Of a stretch of 64,000 nucleotides of DNA, positions 45,669 to 56,831 are shown in pieces (positions within the stretch are counted from its first letter, which is position 1; every line of letters starts with the position of its first letter). Source of the DNA: Pleodorina starrii (taxonomy: Eukaryota; Chlorophyta; Chlorophyceae; Chlamydomonadales; Volvocaceae); the NCBI GenBank assembly GCA_030267565.1, contig BRXU01000042.1:713001-777000 (forward strand). The letters run 5' to 3'. The position numbers were made by a program, and so were the translations under genes. Under the pieces are notes generated by a model that did not search any database, was not told the origin of the DNA, and saw nothing but the letters and a program-made list of their open reading frames with translations.

Positions 45669-46584
45669 AAATAATAATAATAATATTACGCCGGGCCAAA
45701 ACCCTGGCGTGGTTTATGGGGGCGGGTGCGATGAGGCTCGACTAGGAGCCTATACGCCGCCACCACCAGGGGAGCTCCACAAAAAACAACCTTACCCTAC
45801 CCCTTGACGATTGGACGTGTAGCATGTGGGTCCCTCGAGGGAGCGTCGCCGTAGGACTATGTTATTCAGGTACTTGATTGCGAGGTCATGAAGGCGCGCG
45901 CAGCATTGTGTGGCAGTGTCTGGTGGCACGCCGAGCTCGGTGAGAAGGGGCTTTAGGTCATTGCGAATCGTCCCACCGAATCCAAGTGTGATGGCTTCCT
46001 TCGGTGTATACCGCACTTTCCAGCCGTTGGCCTTGAGCCTGCGGGCTAGCTTCGCGTGCTGTTTTGCTTTTTGCTCATTCTTTTCATCATGTCGGAGGTC
46101 CCCTGTGTATCCTATCTCGATCACAAATACTGTGTGTTTTGAGCGGTCCGGTGGTCCGTGATACGGTGTGGTTTGCTCTGTGGTCGATAGTGGTAGGGTC
46201 GGGATAAGAAGGAGATCTGGTCGCATTTTCTTCCTCTTTTTTTCCGGGATATTGGGTAGTAGCCATTTCGGCAGTCGAGTGCCAGATGAGTAGTCCGGGC
46301 TGGCGTCTTCTGCACAGGCGTCAATGATGGTGTAGCATCCACCATACCTGCCTTTGTGTATGGTTTCTGCGATAAGCAGGGCAGCGGCGTTGTGCCGTTT
46401 TATGTACATGGCTTTATGACCAGGTTCTTTGCATCCTCCCAGAATATGTCCGCCTGAATCTGGTAGGCCGCATAGGGGGCAGGGGGCATTGTTCTCCTTC
46501 GCGGTGTTGGTGTGCACTTCTAGGTGCTTTGTTGGTATGCCATATCGCTTGGCAAGGCCGGCGTGCCATAATTGGCCCCACCTG
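45669..46584 (-). mobile_element. 5'-truncated LINE: zinc finger plus restriction-like endonuclease (Dualen/RandI-like)
   Basis: The minus-strand frame gives CPLCGLPDSGGHILGGC followed by H (a CCHC finger), then RPDLLLIPTLP and VFVIEIGYTGDLRHDEKNEQ, the PD...E core of a restriction-like endonuclease found at the C-terminus of some LINEs. In Chlamydomonas this fits Dualen/RandI-type elements, though the N-terminal half needed to prove it is missing. The 3' end is a short (TTA)n tail (45,669-45,690). A 13-bp duplication TGCTGCGAATGGG flanks the element at 45,656-45,668 and 46,585-46,597. The 369-codon frame across it is a chimera: its first 100 or so codons are older flanking sequence. Confidence 0.85.
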
Positions 46585-46597
46585 TGCTGCGAATGGG

Positions 46598-47522
46598 TTC
46601 GATTGATGCTCGGTGCCACGCTTTCTTGCAACAAGCGTAACTGCCACATTGCGAGCGCAGTCATGTTCGATCCATCGCGAGAACTGCTGCTGTGTTGCGT
46701 GTACCGCGAGCGTCCATCACCTGACATACTAGCAATCAGCAAGCCCCACGCTACGAGTATGCCTATGCCTAGCGCTCCTCTCCACCCGGCCGTGCGTCGC
46801 TGGGTAGCCATCACGTTCACGCACGCTGCTTTACGGGTGCCTGTCACGCCAGCTAAGGTGCCGAAAGAACTTACAGAAGACTGCTTCACGCGGTCTGTCA
46901 ATCGCGGATCTGTGACTATGTGCTACTTAGAGTCTTAACACTGCAAAGTGCAAAGCCCAGATAAGGTGCTTCGCACAGCCGCCGGACTATAACAAGCCCG
47001 CGCAATGCACTTGTCGTACCTCCAGGGGAACCCGCACTGTATTGCTCCTTGCTCAGCTATGTGTTGATTGCGGCCTGTGTAACGGCGTCATATGCACAGT
47101 TGGATTGCCGCGCGGTGGACGGGTTCATAGGAGGGCGATGGAGGGCGGACGGCGGTGGCTTGGGCGTGGATCGCCGTCACCGCAGGCGGGGAGGCGGATC
47201 CGCGCATATACGGTACCGCATCGGGTTGCGCACCAAGACTGGCGACCGAGTTGCGTCATGGTGCGAATTCAGATCGTAGTTAAAATGTAAACAATGTAAC
47301 AGCTCAGGTTCGCCAGCTTCCCATTGGCAACCGTAAGGCCGCTAGACGGGCAAGACCCACGGGGGCGAAGGAATAAACGGATCATGATGCAATTCCAGCC
47401 CTGCGCGAAATAGCGGAAGGGCGGAAAAGATTGTGCTGTGCATAATTCGCATTTGCATGCCCATACCTGTTCAGCATACGTACTGCAAGTGGAAGGGCAC
47501 CGCCGGTGTGATTCGGTCTGTC
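46598..47522. other. Flanking sequence, no gene confirmed
   Basis: The left part is the flank of the LINE insertion, with a hydrophobic minus-strand stretch (GALGIGILVAWGLLIAS) that could be a membrane segment of the interrupted gene. A plus-strand frame at 47,049 starts with a signal-like MLSYVLIAACVTASYAQ but turns Arg/Gly-rich, and I do not accept it. Confidence 0.4.
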
Positions 47523-47790
47523 TTACAGGTGGTCGGGCGCACTCATTGGTAAACTTCTATAAGCATTATAGGTGTTCTTCAGTTTCCGTTTGAGCGCATT
47601 GTGCTGATTTACACCCATAATATTGCGGTCTGCTTGTTTTACCGTTTTGGCTGGGTTTGATTGTTGTCGAACAAACTCCAACCGTGCATGCGCATAACGA
47701 GCTTTTGATAGCAAAAAATCATTTAGCTCAGCAAAGTGCTTTCCCGTAACAAGCGTCCGCCTACAAACCTTCAGCCTACCTTTCCATCGT
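47523..47790 (-). CDS. Unrecognised open stretch of about 88 codons
   Basis: The minus strand is open from about 47,790 to a stop at 47,523. It reads RWKGRLKVCRRTLVTGKHFA, then SKARYAHARLEFVRQQSNPA, and ends AYRSLPMSAPDHL. The amino-acid texture is that of a real, basic, soluble protein, and base composition is less GC-rich than in neighbouring genes. No start codon or splice acceptor is evident at the left. It may be the end of a transposon or foreign protein. The family is unknown. Confidence 0.35.
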
Positions 47791-47888
47791 TATAGTCTTA
47801 AGGGGTACGCGGGTTGCGAGAACAGCAAACAAACCCTACAAGCGCTGCAGCTGGAGGATTCTATATTTCTGATATAACGTGAACACAA

Positions 47889-49480
47889 ATGGGCTGCGGC
47901 GCGTCTAAAGGTGCGACCATTTCATCGCGCTTGGTCTCATTCGTAGGTCTGCCTTCCAGTCGGGATGAGCTCGCGCTGCCTTAAACTGCAATACATCATA
48001 ACCAATAATGCCAAATTAACAAAATAAAACTGTTAGATCCCCTCAAGGCCGTCCCCCGGGCACGTGTATCCATCAACGAACAGGCAAGGACGTCCATGCC
48101 CACGTGGCTCAGCAGCCAAGCGGCGCACCGCCTCCGCCGGCTCCAGGAGCCTACCAAGGCGCACCACCTGGCGCGTACCCACCTGCGGCAGCCCCTCCGG
48201 GCGCTTACCCGCCTGCGCCTCCCCTGCCGGGTGCCTACCCTCCGGGCGCTGCCCCGCCGGGTAAGCCTCCAGGCGAAGGCCGCACCGAAACCACATTTGC
48301 CGCGTGCGCCGCATCATGACACTGCGGGGCGGGGGTCTCAAACAACGCTGCATCCTGTGCCTCTTGGACCTTGCCACTTTGGACAAGGTCCATGGACACG
48401 CGTCCATGCGGCCAAATTGACGCCGCGGCGGTCTTCCAGGCTTGGACCCCAGCAACCCATATAACGCGTGCCTCTTTGCCGCAGGTAAATTGCGCCGTAG
48501 CAGCAGCAGCGGCAGCAGCAGCAGTAGCGGTAGCCACAAGAAGAAGCACCCGCCAGCCCAGCCGGCATACCCGCCAGGACAAGTGCCAGCGTACGGCGCC
48601 CCACCGCCCCCGGGGTACGGTGCGCCACCCCCGCCTGGGTACGGTGCGCCTCCGCCGCCGGGGTACGGCGCGCCACCCCCGCCTGGGTACGGCGCGCCAC
48701 CCCCACCTGGGTACGGCGCACCGCCGCCGATGTACGGCGCGCCACCGCCACCCTACGGCGCGCCACCGCCGGGTTACGGGGCACCGCCGCCGGGCTATGC
48801 CATGCAGCAGGGCCCAGGTGAGCTCACCGGGTAGCGTGCCACCGCGACACGTGACAGACAGGAGCGCAAGCGGCTGGTTCCCCAGTGCTGCTGCAGCAGG
48901 GGGGGAAAACGGGCGTGAAGGCTCTGTTGGCGCGTTTCCAGCGGCTACACCCTACACGGCTTGGGACGGGCGGGGTTTGCACGGCGGGGCCCTGCGGTGT
49001 TGTCGGCAGAATGGCGCACTGCGGAGTCAGTGATGCGGCGCACAGTTGGGAGGAGGTCGCGGAGCAGAACAGAGCTCAGAAATGCGTCGTTGCGTCCCAC
49101 TTGGGCTCTGAGCCGTCGAAACGGGAAGTGCAGCACTGTCCACCGACGGGTACGGCACCCGCCAGCTAGGGGCGCTGGCAGGCGCTGTCCCCGGGGGAAC
49201 CACGCGCATCAGCAAACCCCCCCACGCGCGCGCAAGTCCACACAATTGCCTGTCCTCGCCCCTCACACCTCTGCCCCAACCACCGCATCGCTCTTCTTCG
49301 TTTCGCGCCATCGCACCAGGGTACAACCACCACCACCAGCACCACCAGCACCACCAGCACCATGGCATGGGCACCGGTGCAGCGATCGCTGTGGGCGCCC
49401 TGGCGGGCGCGGCGGCGCTGGGCGGCGGGCTGCTGCTGGCCGATGCAATGGATGGAGATATCATGGATGCCGGCTTCTGA
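47889..49480 (+). CDS. Small Gly/Pro/Tyr-rich protein with MGCGASK lipidation-type start
   Basis: Four exons join in phase at canonical sites: 47,889-47,910, 48,084-48,260, 48,485-48,817 and 49,320-49,480 (about 230 residues). The protein begins MGCGASKGKD, where Gly2 and Cys3 fit N-myristoylation and palmitoylation, so membrane attachment is likely. Next come PPGAYPPA repeats, a Ser run with KKKH, and seven or so GYGAPPPP units. A His-rich stretch (HHHQHHQHHQHH) precedes a Gly/Ala hydrophobic segment (GAAIAVGALAGAAALGGGLL) and an acidic end (DAMDGDIMDAGF). The final layout resembles plant glycine-rich GPRP-like proteins. The role is not established. The gene looks complete. Confidence 0.75.
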
Positions 49481-50476
49481 GTGAGCGGAGAGCAAACTTG
49501 CAACCCAAACGAAGCGCTTGAGAGGCACCCGGGACAGGTTTTAGCCGATGCGGTGCACGCCTGCTATGAGGGGGCCCTGGTGGCCGCGCCTGGGCATGCA
49601 CGGAAGGAAGCCTACCCAGGGGTTTCCCGTCGGAGAGAAGTTTTTGAACCGCTCGTATTCTGTCCTGCGTGTTGTTCTGCTTAGCCGCCTCCGCCCTTGG
49701 GGTTGCCGCTGGGCCCACGGTATCCTGATGCGCGCGCCTGCTTAACCCGACAGGACCCTTTTGACGTTCAATCAAAATGCGCTGCGCGCTCTGTTTGAAC
49801 TTTTGTGAGGTGGCGTTGCGTTGTACGACTGCCGTTGCTGGGGCCACGTGTGGTCGCCTTTGCGCCTGCATGCTCCCGTTCCTTAGCTGCTGTCGTGTTC
49901 GAGTGTGATCTGCGCGGACGCTTTAACGGCTGCCTGGCTGTGCTGCGGACCCTGGACGTGTGTGAACTAACAATGCAGAAGGCAAGGCGTCCAGAAGGGG
50001 AGGGACTGGGTAGTGTGCGTCCCCTCGTCCGTGTTAGTTCGCCGCACGCAGGCTGGGGTGCGCCTTTTACTTATGCCGTGGTGCTGTTTATCTGGAGCTT
50101 GCGGTGCGTGGACATGAGTCAGGCCGTGAGCTTTCGTTGATGAACTTGCGGCGGTCGATGGGCGGCCCTGTGCTCTTTGTGCTGCTCGCGCGGACGTCGG
50201 GCTTGGGCACCAGGTGTGGGGCTGACAGCGATTTTCCTAGTCACCACAGGCGCAGGACTTGAGAGGGCTCCGCTCCGCTCCGCTCCGCTCCGCTCCGCTC
50301 CGCTCCGCTCCGCTCCTGTGTGCTCAAAAGATGCTCTCAATCAAATGTGCTCCCGCGCCCGCGCGCCGCCTTGTCCATCTATCAATCTATCAATCTGCTG
50401 GCAGCAGGTGAGCTCACCACACTTGTATGTATCTGGAAACCCCCCGCCCCGCCCCATGCGTGTGCCTCATCAACAG
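49481..50476. other. Intergenic; pentamer repeat
   Basis: No convincing exon was found, and no DxD-containing glycosyltransferase exon. A (GCTCC)n run of about nine copies lies at 50,270-50,315. Frames at 49,805-50,140 have no domain character. Confidence 0.5.
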
Positions 50477-52503
50477 GTGATAAATCAGTGCTGGTGGCGC
50501 TATGGAAGAGCGGTTTGCTGCAGTACTTTGCTGAAGACATCTGCGCACATTGCCACGGTCCCTTTAACCACACGAATTGGGCGTCTTTGGACACGCCGTA
50601 CCCGGTGGAGTACGAGAAAGGTTTTGAGCCCTGGGGCATTATTTGGCGGTGAGCGCGATTGCTGTTCCTGAACATGTTTTAGAAGTATTGGACAGTAGGG
50701 GCTCGCTGCCGGCCGTGCGTGTAACTTGATGAAAGCAAGGGGCGAGGCGGCGGCTGTTCGATCGCCCTTGTGTGTGTAACATCGATGCCCCTACCATCCA
50801 GCCAATAACGTGCGCTCAAGTGCGCTTGCATTTGTGACACTTGGGTAAATATGAGGCTGGCGTTGTGTGTTATTACATGCGATCGGGGCCATTGGGGTGT
50901 GCAAACTGTTCGTTGGAGGCAATCAACAAAACCATTAAGGGGTTTGGGGCGCCTCATCAAACCCAGCGGCCCTTTCATGGCATTGTCTACGCCCCCCAGT
51001 AAGGCTGATCGATGCAATTAGATAGCCAAGCGCAGTCCCCATCCAGCGCTTCAGCGTCGCACGGCGCTGCGTTTATACATGTGATGGAATCTGGGTGTGT
51101 GCGGCCTTTTAACTAACCCTATCCTTTGCCTCTCGCCGGCCGCCCGCCCCACTTCCGCAACCCGACGGCCCGAGACAGCCGAGCCGACCCGGGACATGAC
51201 GAGGTAAGGTCTGCGAGCAGGTCTGCACACGCATGCATTATGCCCGCCCTCACCACGCACGATTCGGCCTTCATTACTCCTTGCTGCTCTTTGTACGCAA
51301 TATTACTGTTCACGGGCCTCGGCCCACTCTTGGACAACCGTCCCCTCCATAGCGTTTTCTTTGTGCGCGTGTGCGTGCGTGCGTGCTCGTGCGTGCGCGT
51401 GCATGCGTGCGTGTATGTGTATGTGTGTGTATGTATATGTATGTGTATGTGTGTATGTGAGTATATATGTGTGTATGTGCATGTGTGTTTTACAGGGTTG
51501 AGGAGTGTGTAGCTAGCCCCGCCCCACGCATACCCGAACAACTGTCATACGAACCGGGGGCCCAATGGGCCTAAATGACATTTACATTATTATGGTATTT
51601 CTCACACCGCAAACTAACGTGATTCTAAGCCACTTGCTTGAATGAACCTGTCCGTCCGCCCACCCCGTAACGCCAACGCTACCCCCTTGCTGCCAGCGCT
51701 TTCGTGGATGGATGTACGACAAGCAAACGCATGTGGAGGCGCTTGCCCGAAAGCACCGCTACAGATTGGTAGTGCTCCCGGATATGTGGCTGGTTCACCG
51801 GCCCCACAAGAAGGCGCCCGTCGCGGAAATCTTTTATCAAAGCATGAAGGGAACGGCCAATCACAACCCAGCCGATACAGTTGTTCACAATAACTCAACC
51901 AGCCGCGATGCGCAAGCGGCACTACTCCAGGTGAGCCATCATGCCAGCGAGGCGCAGGACGGATCCGGATCCGGATTCGGATTCGGATCCGGACCTCGTG
52001 GCGTGCAATGCCTGCGTGCTGCTGAGGATCTGGATGGGTCGGTCCATGTATGTTCGGAAGTGCACCGCTAGCTTGGATGCATGGGGCTTACGCTGACAAG
52101 CGCTATCTGACTTCTTTCCTCTGAAGCTGTTGATTGCCCCATACATGTCATACATTGGCTCGCTCCGCCGCCGCGCTTACTTGAGAAAGCTCAATATGCG
52201 CGTCCGTTTATTTCCCCTGCTTTCCCCTGCTTGGCTGGGACTCATGCGTCATCACGCGTGCACGCAGTTTCTAACACATATTTCCAGCTCCTGACGCGAA
52301 CAAGTCCTACCTTGCTTATTACTACGTAGGCGGTTCGGCTTGACAACGGGACGGTGACCAACATTTACCGCGTCTATCGCCAATATGTCGACACTCTTCG
52401 CGCCAGTATCCGGGAGGCCCTGACCGAGAACCAGCCGTACGAGCCGCAGCTAGGTGCCCCATTCCTGAACTGTAAATCGGTATTGCCCTGGTGGCGACCG
52501 TGA
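50477..52503 (+). CDS. LARGE/B4GAT1-like (GT49) glycosyltransferase, 3' exons
   Basis: Exons 50,477-50,648, 51,179-51,203, 51,697-51,930 and 52,330-52,503 join with matching phases and end in TGA. The first gives LLQYFAEDICAHCHGPFNHT and YPVEYEKGFEPWGIIWR. Across two introns this continues RADPGHDE-RFRGWMYDKQ, then YRLVVLPDMWLVHRPHKKAP. These are the C-terminal blocks of the GT49 family (YE-W-x-I, P-x-DERF-G, LP-x-x-x-LVH-x-H), enzymes that build glycan chains in the Golgi. The upstream half with the DxD metal site was not found within several kilobases. This is therefore either a gene whose 5' exons I could not see or a truncated copy. A final Arg/Pro-rich tail follows the domain. Confidence 0.7.
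51361..51495. repeat. Alternating purine-pyrimidine (GT/GC/AT) run
   Basis: About 130 bases alternate almost perfectly between purines and pyrimidines (GTGCGCGTG..., then GTATGTGTATG...). It lies in the second GT49 intron seen here (51,204-51,696). Such runs can adopt Z-DNA. Confidence 0.85.
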
Positions 52504-54100
52504 GACCCGTTCGTTTCGTCGCATTGGGACGAATGAAGGCCGGCTTACTTATATATTACGTACTTCGCCTGCTGACGGACGGACGGGCGGGTCCGTGGGT
52601 GCACGGTCCCACGGACTACGTAGGGGTGAAACCTTAGCTAGCTAGTTAGCTATCCAGGTGCGCACGGCGACGGTTTCGACTACTGCCAGACTGTTCCGGG
52701 AGATTTTTGCCGCAGAACAGCGGCCGGAACAGCGGCCGGAACAGCGGCCGGAGATTGTTGCCGCAGAACAGCGGCCGACAGCGGCCGACATCATATCAGC
52801 TCCATCAACTTGATTGAGGGCGGGCTTTGTGTGCGTGTGTGTGTACAGCGAATGAAGAGGCGTACGTGCGTTTCCGGTACCGGATGGCCATCTATATATC
52901 ATGGGTCCCTTTGCTCAGTTGGTTATTAGAGCGGGGCGCGGCGGGGGGGGGTGCTACTCGCTCGCTATGGAACAGACTTCGGCGTATGTACGTGCTCGCT
53001 CGCTCCGCGGATCCAGCTCGTAGGAAGTTGTGTCTGAGTGCGTCGGTGTACCCATATATGTTATCGGATGTTATGTTATGTTACAGTGTGTGGGGCTTTC
53101 TGGGCCCATTCTAGGGTGAGGGCACCGCCAGATATAGAGTATCCGAGTGAGACGACGCGGCGGAGCCCAGAGACGGAGGGCAGGGTGGGAGGCAAGCAAC
53201 CTACCCATTCTGGTCTAACATGCCGTACGTCATCACCCACCGTGGTACTGGGCTGCACCCGCCGAAGAGGCATCAGCAGTGTGCTCCCTCAACACACGTG
53301 AGGGCCCCCGGTCTGTCCAACTAACGTAAGATTTTGTTCATTCTTTCTTTCTGTCTACGGGATGGCCCCTGGGAGCATGGCAAGTACGGTGCGCTGTTCC
53401 CGTCCGTCCGCCATCTGCTGTGGATTGTCCTGGATGTATGCTGGATCCATCCGCCGGTGCTGCTAGCTGCTGCTGCTGCTGCTGCGTGGCAGTCAGCAGA
53501 AGTGTATGTAGCCGTTATGGCCGCAACAGGCGGCGGTGCAGTATGTAGAACGCATGAATTGATTTCAGTGGAGCCACGGTCTGGAGGCGGGGGGTTGGAT
53601 GGATGGATGGATGGAGGGATGGAGGGATGGAGGGAGGGATGCAGGGAGGGAGGGAGGGATGGAGGGGGGGGAGGGAGGGAGGGATGCAGGGATGGCGGGA
53701 GGTATGGAGGGGGGGGAGGGAGGGAGGGTCGCATATATAGGCAGGTGTGTGTCCATATGCTGATTCACGTTTATATGTTTGTCAAGCAAGCAAGAAGAAC
53801 GCACCGTCACGCAGCACGCAATCGAGCTGCTGCTGCTGAAGCTCAGTAGTCACAGCATGTAACGTATGGCAAAGGCACTAGCTAGTTGACATTTCCGGGT
53901 TGACATATCCGGGTTGACATTTATTTCCCAGACGTTACACAGCACCCTGCTCAATGTAGGCTCATGTTGAAGCTGCGGGCGTAACTCTTGATGACTGATC
54001 TTTCCGGTCGTAGTTCGTGCGTGTAGGATCGGCCGGCTTTATTTGTGGGTGGGGACCCAGCAGCGTGAAGCGCCTCGGGCGGGGGGACCCGCCCGGTGGG
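52504..54100. other. Repeat-rich intergenic stretch
   Basis: Contains short tandem GGAACAGCGGCC units (52,715-52,785), a second copy of the dispersed T/C-tailed repeat (53,143-53,352), a GGAT/GGAG purine run (53,595-53,730) and three TTGACATTTCCGGG-like units (53,887-53,925). A tRNA-like D-arm (GCTCAGTTGGTTATTAGAGC) at about 52,914 hints at another SINE head, without a matching B box. No gene seen. Confidence 0.5.
53143..53352 (+). repeat. Dispersed T/C-tailed repeat, copy 2
   Basis: Shares ordered blocks with 42,886-43,050: GAGTGAGACG, CGGAGCCCAGAGA, ACTGGGCTGCACCCGCCGA and GAGGCATCAG, followed by a T-rich tail (TTCATTCTTTCTTTCTG). Divergence is substantial. Confidence 0.6.
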
Positions 54101-54340
54101 TGCTGTTTGAGCGGACTAAGGGCCCAGCTGCCGCACTTGGCAGGCTGGAGCCTAGCTTTTGGGGGCTTTGGCTGCTGCCATACGAAGCAGCCAGCTCCGC
54201 GTCGAGCAGGAGGGGGTAGTGGCCCCTCACGCCCCTCTCCCGGTAACGGGAGAGAGCTTAGGCGGTCTTTCCGTCGGGGCTGGGTAGCAGCCCCTGGCCA
54301 GCGTCAGGGCCCGGTCAGATGATGTAACGAATACACACAC
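54101..54340 (+). mobile_element. (CA)n-tailed retroelement 3' module, copy A
   Basis: From TGCTGTTTGAGCGGAC to GTAACGAATACACACAC the sequence matches, in the opposite orientation, 58,614-58,860, including GCTTAGGCGGTCTTTCCGTC and CCTGGCCAGCGTCAGGGCCC. All copies end GTAAC followed by CA repeats, so this is the 3' end of a SINE or of a LINE 3' UTR. An L1-like ORF fragment begins directly after the CA tail. Confidence 0.7.
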
Positions 54341-55656
54341 ATCCCGCTGTGGGGCAACCCAATCCTGCCCAACGGCACGCAACCGGTCGAGGCTGTGGAT
54401 GCAGCGGATGAAAGGAACGGCCACGCCGCTGACCCAGACTACATGCCAGAGGAGGCGGAGGAGGGGAGGCTGACCCCCAACCCGCTCCCGAGGCCGGGAC
54501 TGGAGAGCCGCCACCGGCGGCTGGCGGCGTGCAGGGTGTTGCGCACGGTTGGTGACTTGGTGCGAGTTGCACAAGCGGTTGAGGCAGCACCGACGGCACA
54601 CGCCGCGTGGAACGACTGGGTCAAGACCTACCTGGACCCAGATGAGCCGGCGGGCTTCCGGCGTGGCAGGATCTCCGCAGACATCAGCCGCTTACTTGCG
54701 GACATATGTCCGGAATGGAGCGCAGCAGCGGAGACAGTGTTGGCACATCCGGAGCGAGTGGCGGCGCTGGAATCGGAGGAGACGTTGCGCGCGCGCTTTG
54801 TGGGACGGGTCGGCTGGCGGGTGGGGGGCTCGCTCAGCATCAAGCTACGCGACCTCACCGTCCGCCAAGCCACCCTGCTGCAGATGCAGCCGGTCATGGA
54901 GCGCCGAACGCGCCTACACGCAGACTACGAGCGCGAAGCCCGCCAGCAGACAGCGGAGGCAGCAGCAGCAGCAGCAGCAACAGCAGCAATCGCCATTCCT
55001 CAGGGGCAACAGCCCGCTGCCGCAGACGTAGCACCAGCGTCTGGCATGCTGGCAATGCTCCGGCGGATGTGGCCCATCAAGTGGGAGCGCGAAAACTTGG
55101 AGGTGCTCTGGCGGTTGGTGACTGACAGCGTGCCATTGCCCGGCAACAGCCACATCAGGGGCTCGCCACCAGAGCGGTGCACGTGTGGCGCGTACGGCGG
55201 GGCCGGCCCCCGCGTGTGCTCGCCGCGCGCACACCACTTTTGGGAGTGCCCAATAGCGCAGGCTGTGGTGCAGCAGATCGCCGCTCACGTGCCCGGGCCC
55301 ATTACCCGGGCAAATGTGTGGCTAGCGGAAGCGCCACCGGGTGTGCAGCAATGTGTGTGGGACGTGATTTGCCTGGCGGCGCTCACGGCCATGGAACGGG
55401 CGCGCGTGGGGTTGCGCGCTGCCAGGGACCAGTCCGCTGCTCCGGGAGCCCCGACCCCGATCCAGGTGGCGAAGACACGTGCGGTACTGGAGTTTTGGCA
55501 GCGCGTGGGGGGGGGGGGTTTGCGGAGCTTGACGTGCCGCATAGGGGTTGGGACGGTGTAGGAGCTGACCACCCCATCCTGGCGGTGGCCAACGGCCGCC
55601 TACAGTGCGGGCTCCTTGGCGGTGTGGGGCTGGAGGCAGAGGACGGAGTAGATTAG
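54341..55656 (+). pseudogene. L1-like LINE ORF2 C-terminal fragment, copy 1
   Basis: The translation starts in LWGNPILPNG just after the CA tail of the preceding module. It continues through WRLVTDSVPLPGNSHIRG, the CTCGAYGG...HHFWECP zinc finger and PITRANVWLAEAPPGVQQCV, the region downstream of reverse transcriptase in L1-type elements. A run of 12 G at 55,507-55,518 shifts the frame; the protein continues in the next frame (ELDVPHRGWDGVGADHPI) to a stop at 55,656. The reverse transcriptase itself is missing (5' truncation). A short ACACACAC near 55,909 may mark the far end of the insertion. Confidence 0.8.
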
Positions 55657-56831
55657 GAGTGGGAGCTTTGTAGGTTGACAGGATTAGGGAGGGGAATATG
55701 GGTATCTCGAGGGAGGAGAGGAGGGCTTGAGGGGTGGTTTTCTCCGCCGAACAGCGCGCATGGAGAAGACCAATGAGTTTGGGGCCCTGTTGAGTTTAAC
55801 CCATATGGGATATGATGCCCTCCAGTAGGGACGAAGGGACGGAGCGCGTGGGCCGCGGGTGCGAGGGGGAGGACGCATAAACGTGTGCATACATTCAAAG
55901 CAATCCAACAAACACACACGACGTTTTTTGTGTGGGATTGTTGTCGCAACGGCAACGTGGCTTCCTGCGGCAAGCAGCGCAGAAGCGGCGGCTGCGCAAA
56001 GACGCGTGGGAGGCGGGAGAGACAGGTGTAGCCCTGGCTGTGTGGCGGCGTTGTGGATGTAGGAGCCCGGCGCTCGGGGTTGAGATCGTGAGGCCGCTGG
56101 GATGGAAGGTGGCGACGCGGTGGTCGAAGCGAGGCCGCGCCCGTACGTTGCCGGCTTGGTTCAGCGGACCGGCACGGCTCGTACCTGAAGCTGTAAGCAT
56201 AAGCTGTGTGCTGCCCCATGGTCCACACGCGGGAGTACACCTTACTCTGGTCGGTGTGCAGGTGGTCACACGACCACACGCGAGTGCACGAGGGCACTAT
56301 TGCGTTTCGTGTGGTTTGTGGTGGCTGTTACGACAGGTTACTGCGACAGGTTACGACAGGAAGGGGAACACACGCGCCCTTTGATGTCCTTCGCCCGCTG
56401 GTCTTCAGGAAATGGCGTCCCAAGCACATGTCGTCCACAGGTTAACGGTTGGCGCTGGCAGCAAAGGGGCGCTAGGCCGCGCAGGAAGGAAAGGCAGCGA
56501 GTACAAACGACAACGGGATCAACCGCCGCACGTTACGGCCAGGCGAGCGGCAGGTCCTGTCACGAGGTCCTGTCTGGGGGTCACGGCAGCGAGTATGCCG
56601 GCGCTCTTGAAGCGGCTCCCCGCGGCAGGAGCACGTTGAAGTCTTGAATTTATCTTACCCTAACTGGTTGGGGTTACGATTTAGGGCCAGGCAACGAGGA
56701 AGAGGCTTTTCGAAGTTTATTTTGAACTAAGTCCACGCCGCGCTTTTTACCGATCATTAAAGACCAATACACACCTACTCCGGCTCAGCCTGGGCTGCGA
56801 CGTTTTGTCGGACGTTTGAAACGGCCTTCAC
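55657..56831. other. LINE 3' flank and 5' region of the P5B ATPase gene
   Basis: The first 250 bases are probably LINE 3' UTR. The remainder holds no supported gene. The last 190 bases before 56,832 are AT-richer and should contain the ATPase promoter and leader, but no specific motif stands out. Confidence 0.4.

Noticed and set aside
53321..53849. Pro/Ser-rich or Gly-rich frames over the GGAT/GGAG run
   Set aside because: Frames are open because of a simple purine repeat, with no splice or domain support.
54395..55561. A host gene of 388 residues
   Set aside because: The sequence is the L1 C-terminal region, duplicated in antisense at 59.4-60.5 kb, and the apparent end is an artefact of a G12 frameshift.
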